Shown: positions 14,541 through 16,876 of the stretch, piece by piece
Numbering within the stretch: the first letter of the stretch is position 1
Layout: every line of letters starts with the position of its first letter
From: JANQKX01 sp039028695
GTDB lineage: Bacteria; Pseudomonadota; Alphaproteobacteria; Kiloniellales; Kiloniellaceae
Assembly: GCA_039028695.1 (NCBI GenBank)
Contig: JBCCHN010000115.1
Location: forward strand, 1 to 16,876
Length of the DNA: 16,876 nt
Reading direction: 5' to 3'
Made by a program: the position numbers and the translations under genes
The notes under the pieces: model-generated
Seen by the model: only the letters and a program-made list of their open reading frames with translations
The model's database searches: none
What the model was told of the DNA's origin: nothing

Positions 14541-14564
14541 TTTTTGGCCCTTTCGGGCCGAAAA
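14541..14564 (+). other. Intercistronic hairpin without terminator T-run
   Basis: TTTTTGGCCC, loop TTTC, GGGCCGAAAA: up to a ten-base stem including one G-T(U) pair, starting two bases after the export-protein stop. A T-run precedes the stem instead of following it on either strand, so it does not fit a Rho-independent terminator. It may stabilise or separate the mRNA ends of the export protein and the chain-length gene. Confidence 0.5.
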
Positions 14565-14696
14565 GGGGGAGATCCCATTGAAAAATTCGCCGGGCAGAGC
14601 TTCCTTGCTTCGGCGTTAATCCTGGAATTCGGCACACTGGAGCGAAAACAGTTTATTCCGCTCATAAGTGCCTAGTTATCGTCGGAAGGCGGCAAG

Positions 14697-16876
14697 ATGC
14701 AGTTGGCAAGAGATTCAAGAACCCAAGCGGAGCTGATTGAAGAAGCAATCCGTGGAGAACCTACAACCGGCGGCGGTGGTGGCGGCGTGGGCCCCTTCGG
14801 TCAAATCGACCTGATGGAGCAGCTCCGTGTGCTGTGGCGCCGCAAAGGTCTGATTGTTGCGACCACCATCATTTTGATGGTCATTGCCACACTGATCATC
14901 TTTTCGCTCACGCCTCGGTATGTAGCGACGGCCTATGTGGAAATTAATCCTCGGCAGTCCAAAATTGTTGATTTCGAGGCGGTTCTTTCCGGTTTGCCTG
15001 CCGATTCGGCGACCATGGAAACGGAAATTCAAACCATTAGTTCACGGCGTAGTGCGAAGGCCGTGGCCGAGCGCCTGGACCTCAAATGGGATCCGGAGTT
15101 TAACTCGGCCCTGCGGCCCCCCAGTTTGTGGACCCAGTGGATGACGGCTTTGCTGCGACCCGATGCTGAAACCCAGGCGCCGATTGCCGGTAATAGCGGC
15201 GAAGTTTCCTTATTAGAATCATCTAATGCGGATGCTACGATATCCGGTGCGGGTGGTGAAGTAACAGCGACTCCGCAAACTGCCCCTGAAGAATCCGGGG
15301 ATAAGGGTATTGTCGAATCGGTGCGCAACACATTGGCCGATTTCCTCTTACCCAAGGTTCAGACCGGATTGACGACCGAGGAATTGGAGGAGCGTGAAGA
15401 AGCCCGCGTGATCGATTCCATTCTCGGCCGCTTGTCCGTTGCGCCAGAGGGACGGTCGCGGGTGATCACCATTTCCGCGGAATCTGAAAGCCCTCGTACG
15501 GCGGCACTCATTGCCAACACCCTGGCGGACATCTATATCGTCTCGCAGCTCGAAGCGAAGTTTGAAGCGACCAAACGGGCAAGCTCTTGGCTCAATGATC
15601 GGGTTGCCGATTTACGGGTTGAGGTTGAGACTGCCGAACGGGCAGTGGAAGCCTACAGAGAACAATCCGGACTCATTCAAGGTGGCCGTGACGCGACTTT
15701 GACCTCGGAAGAGGTTTCCGAGCTGAACGCCCAATATGTGATCGAAAGGACCCGCCTGGCCGAGGCCGAAGCTCGTTTGCGTCAGGTGGAAAAGGTCCAA
15801 AACTCCGCCGGCGGTATCGGTACCCTTTCCGAGGTTCTCGATAACCCCCTTATCCGCGACCTGCGTAGTCAGGAAACCAATATCGAGCGTCGTATTTCCG
15901 AGTTGTCGGAGGAATACGGCGAACGGCATCCCACCATGATTTCGGCCCGTACTGAGTTGCGTGACCTGCGCGCCAAAATCGATATCGAGGCCAAAAAGGT
16001 CATCCAAGGATTGCGCAATGAGGTGGCCGTGGCACGTGCCCGGTCCGCCACTCTTAAGCAATCCCTCGACGAGGTGAAGTCCGAGGTTGCCAGAGCAAAC
16101 ACCTCGGAAGTTCAGTTGCGCTCGCTTGAGCGGGAAGCTCAAGCGTCCCGTGCCCTGTTAGAGAACCTTTTGCAGCGTTCCAAGGAGACAATCTCGCAAG
16201 AGGATTTCCTTCAGGCTGATGCGGGCATCCTGTCCAATGCGGCGATCCCGAAAAAAGCGGCTTTTCCGCGCAAGGGACTTTTGCTCGCTCTGTCGCTGGT
16301 CATTTCGATTATGATCGGCGTGCTGGTGGCCTTCATTGTGGATCGTTTCGATTATGGTTTCCGCAGTATGGAGCAGATCGAGCGCATGTTGGGGGTCACG
16401 CCGCTGGGTTTGGTGCCGACGATTCGCAGTATTCGTGCCTTAGGTAAGTCACCGGCGGACTACATCATCGATAACCCAACCTCGGCTTATGGCGAGGCCA
16501 TTCGCAGCCTGCATACGAACTTGCTGTTGTCCGATGTGATGCGGCGCCCCAAGGTGGTTTTGATCGCATCGGCCTTGCCCAATGAAGGCAAAACGTCCAT
16601 CTCGCTGGCTTTAACCCGACTGCTTGCTGGCGTGGGACAAAGGGTCCTCATCATCGATTGCGACCTGCGCCGCCCAAGCGTTCACAAAGGTATGGATCTG
16701 CCTGCTGGCCCAGGTATCGTCGAATGCTTGACGGATCAGGTCATGGTCGAGGAGGCAATCCAGCAGGATCCCAAATCCGATGCCCATGTGCTCCAGGCCG
16801 GCTCCTTGCCGCCCAGCCCACCGGACTTGATCGACTCCATGCCCATGCAGAAGTTGCTCAACATGCTGTCGAAAAA
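14697..16876 (+). CDS. Polysaccharide chain-length co-polymerase / BY-kinase (Wzc/GumC/ExoP-like), 3' end outside window
   Basis: An inner-membrane co-polymerase that sets chain length and drives export, fused to a bacterial tyrosine-kinase (BY-kinase) ATPase domain. The first 726 codons are present. A Gly-rich linker (about 27-33) precedes the Wzz domain, with TM1 at about 51-73 and SLTPRYVATAYVEINP after it. A low-complexity insert lies at about 155-205, a long coiled coil at about 275-515, then the proline motif IPKKAAFPRKG and TM2 at about 527-549. The kinase domain has Walker A ALPNEGKTS around Lys632 and Walker A' VLIIDCDLRRPS near 652. Walker B, if typical, lies beyond the window or at its edge, and the C-terminal Tyr cluster cannot be seen. 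The ATG at 14697 has GGAAGG seven bases upstream. It follows the export protein by 157 bp and a hairpin, so it may have separate expression control. Confidence 0.92.
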   Translation, partial: MQLARDSRTQAELIEEAIRGEPTTGGGGGGVGPFGQIDLMEQLRVLWRRKGLIVATTIILMVIATLIIFSLTPRYVATAYVEINPRQSKIVDFEAVLSGLPADSATMETEIQTISSRRSAKAVAERLDLKWDPEFNSALRPPSLWTQWMTALLRPDAETQAPIAGNSGEVSLLESSNADATISGAGGEVTATPQTAPEESGDKGIVESVRNTLADFLLPKVQTGLTTEELEEREEARVIDSILGRLSVAPEGRSRVITISAESESPRTAALIANTLADIYIVSQLEAKFEATKRASSWLNDRVADLRVEVETAERAVEAYREQSGLIQGGRDATLTSEEVSELNAQYVIERTRLAEAEARLRQVEKVQNSAGGIGTLSEVLDNPLIRDLRSQETNIERRISELSEEYGERHPTMISARTELRDLRAKIDIEAKKVIQGLRNEVAVARARSATLKQSLDEVKSEVARANTSEVQLRSLEREAQASRALLENLLQRSKETISQEDFLQADAGILSNAAIPKKAAFPRKGLLLALSLVISIMIGVLVAFIVDRFDYGFRSMEQIERMLGVTPLGLVPTIRSIRALGKSPADYIIDNPTSAYGEAIRSLHTNLLLSDVMRRPKVVLIASALPNEGKTSISLALTRLLAGVGQRVLIIDCDLRRPSVHKGMDLPAGPGIVECLTDQVMVEEAIQQDPKSDAHVLQAGSLPPSPPDLIDSMPMQKLLNMLSK

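Noticed and set aside
1..16876. CRISPR arrays, tRNA/rRNA genes, transposases, integrases or phage genes
   Set aside because: I looked for spaced repeats, cloverleaf-like segments and mobile-element proteins on both strands and found none that could be supported.

Overview
The window looks like a chromosomal segment, or metagenome contig, of a moderately GC-rich Gram-negative bacterium, most likely an alphaproteobacterium. The reasons are a heterotetrameric sarcosine oxidase in the order soxB-soxD-soxA-soxG, an outer-membrane beta-barrel protein followed by short polysaccharide-export and Wzc/GumC-type genes, and frequent GTG/TTG starts. The lineage is inferred from gene content. There are no rRNA, tRNA, CRISPR or insertion-sequence features.

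Region A (about 180-8532) is a catabolic block. A creatinase gene on the minus strand is divergent from soxBDAG on the plus strand. Creatinase yields sarcosine plus urea, and SoxBDAG oxidises sarcosine to glycine, H2O2 and a one-carbon unit carried on tetrahydrofolate. The pair therefore forms a coherent creatine-to-glycine route read from one 261-bp divergent promoter region. Two overlapping short-chain dehydrogenase genes and an N-terminally truncated aspartate dehydrogenase follow in the same direction. The creatinase loses all family similarity after residue 341, lacks its C-terminal catalytic Glu, and meets unrelated sequence at about 181-190. That first stretch, read on the plus strand, resembles the disordered N-terminus of the ATPase encoded at 8563-10206. 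The left end is therefore a rearrangement or an assembly chimera.

Region B (8563-12003) carries two minus-strand genes, a P-loop ATPase with a long disordered N-terminal extension and a PPP-family metallophosphatase. They are separated by a 967-bp AT-rich gap with several small inverted and direct repeats and no convincing gene.

Region C (12003-16876) is the start of an exopolysaccharide/capsule export locus on the plus strand: a 507-bp regulatory region between coding starts (11963-12509 including the phosphatase leader), a BBP2-type outer-membrane barrel, a periplasmic Wza/GumB-like export protein with an SLBB domain, and a Wzc/GumC/ExoP-like chain-length co-polymerase fused to a BY-kinase domain that runs off the window. 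The phosphatase and ATPase beside this locus may be accessory or regulatory to it, but that is an inference from position only.

No clearly new system is demonstrated. The points most worth following are the double-broken junction at the left end, the unassigned ATPase with a possible second copy, the palindrome-rich gaps around the phosphatase, and the unusual insert in the chain-length protein.
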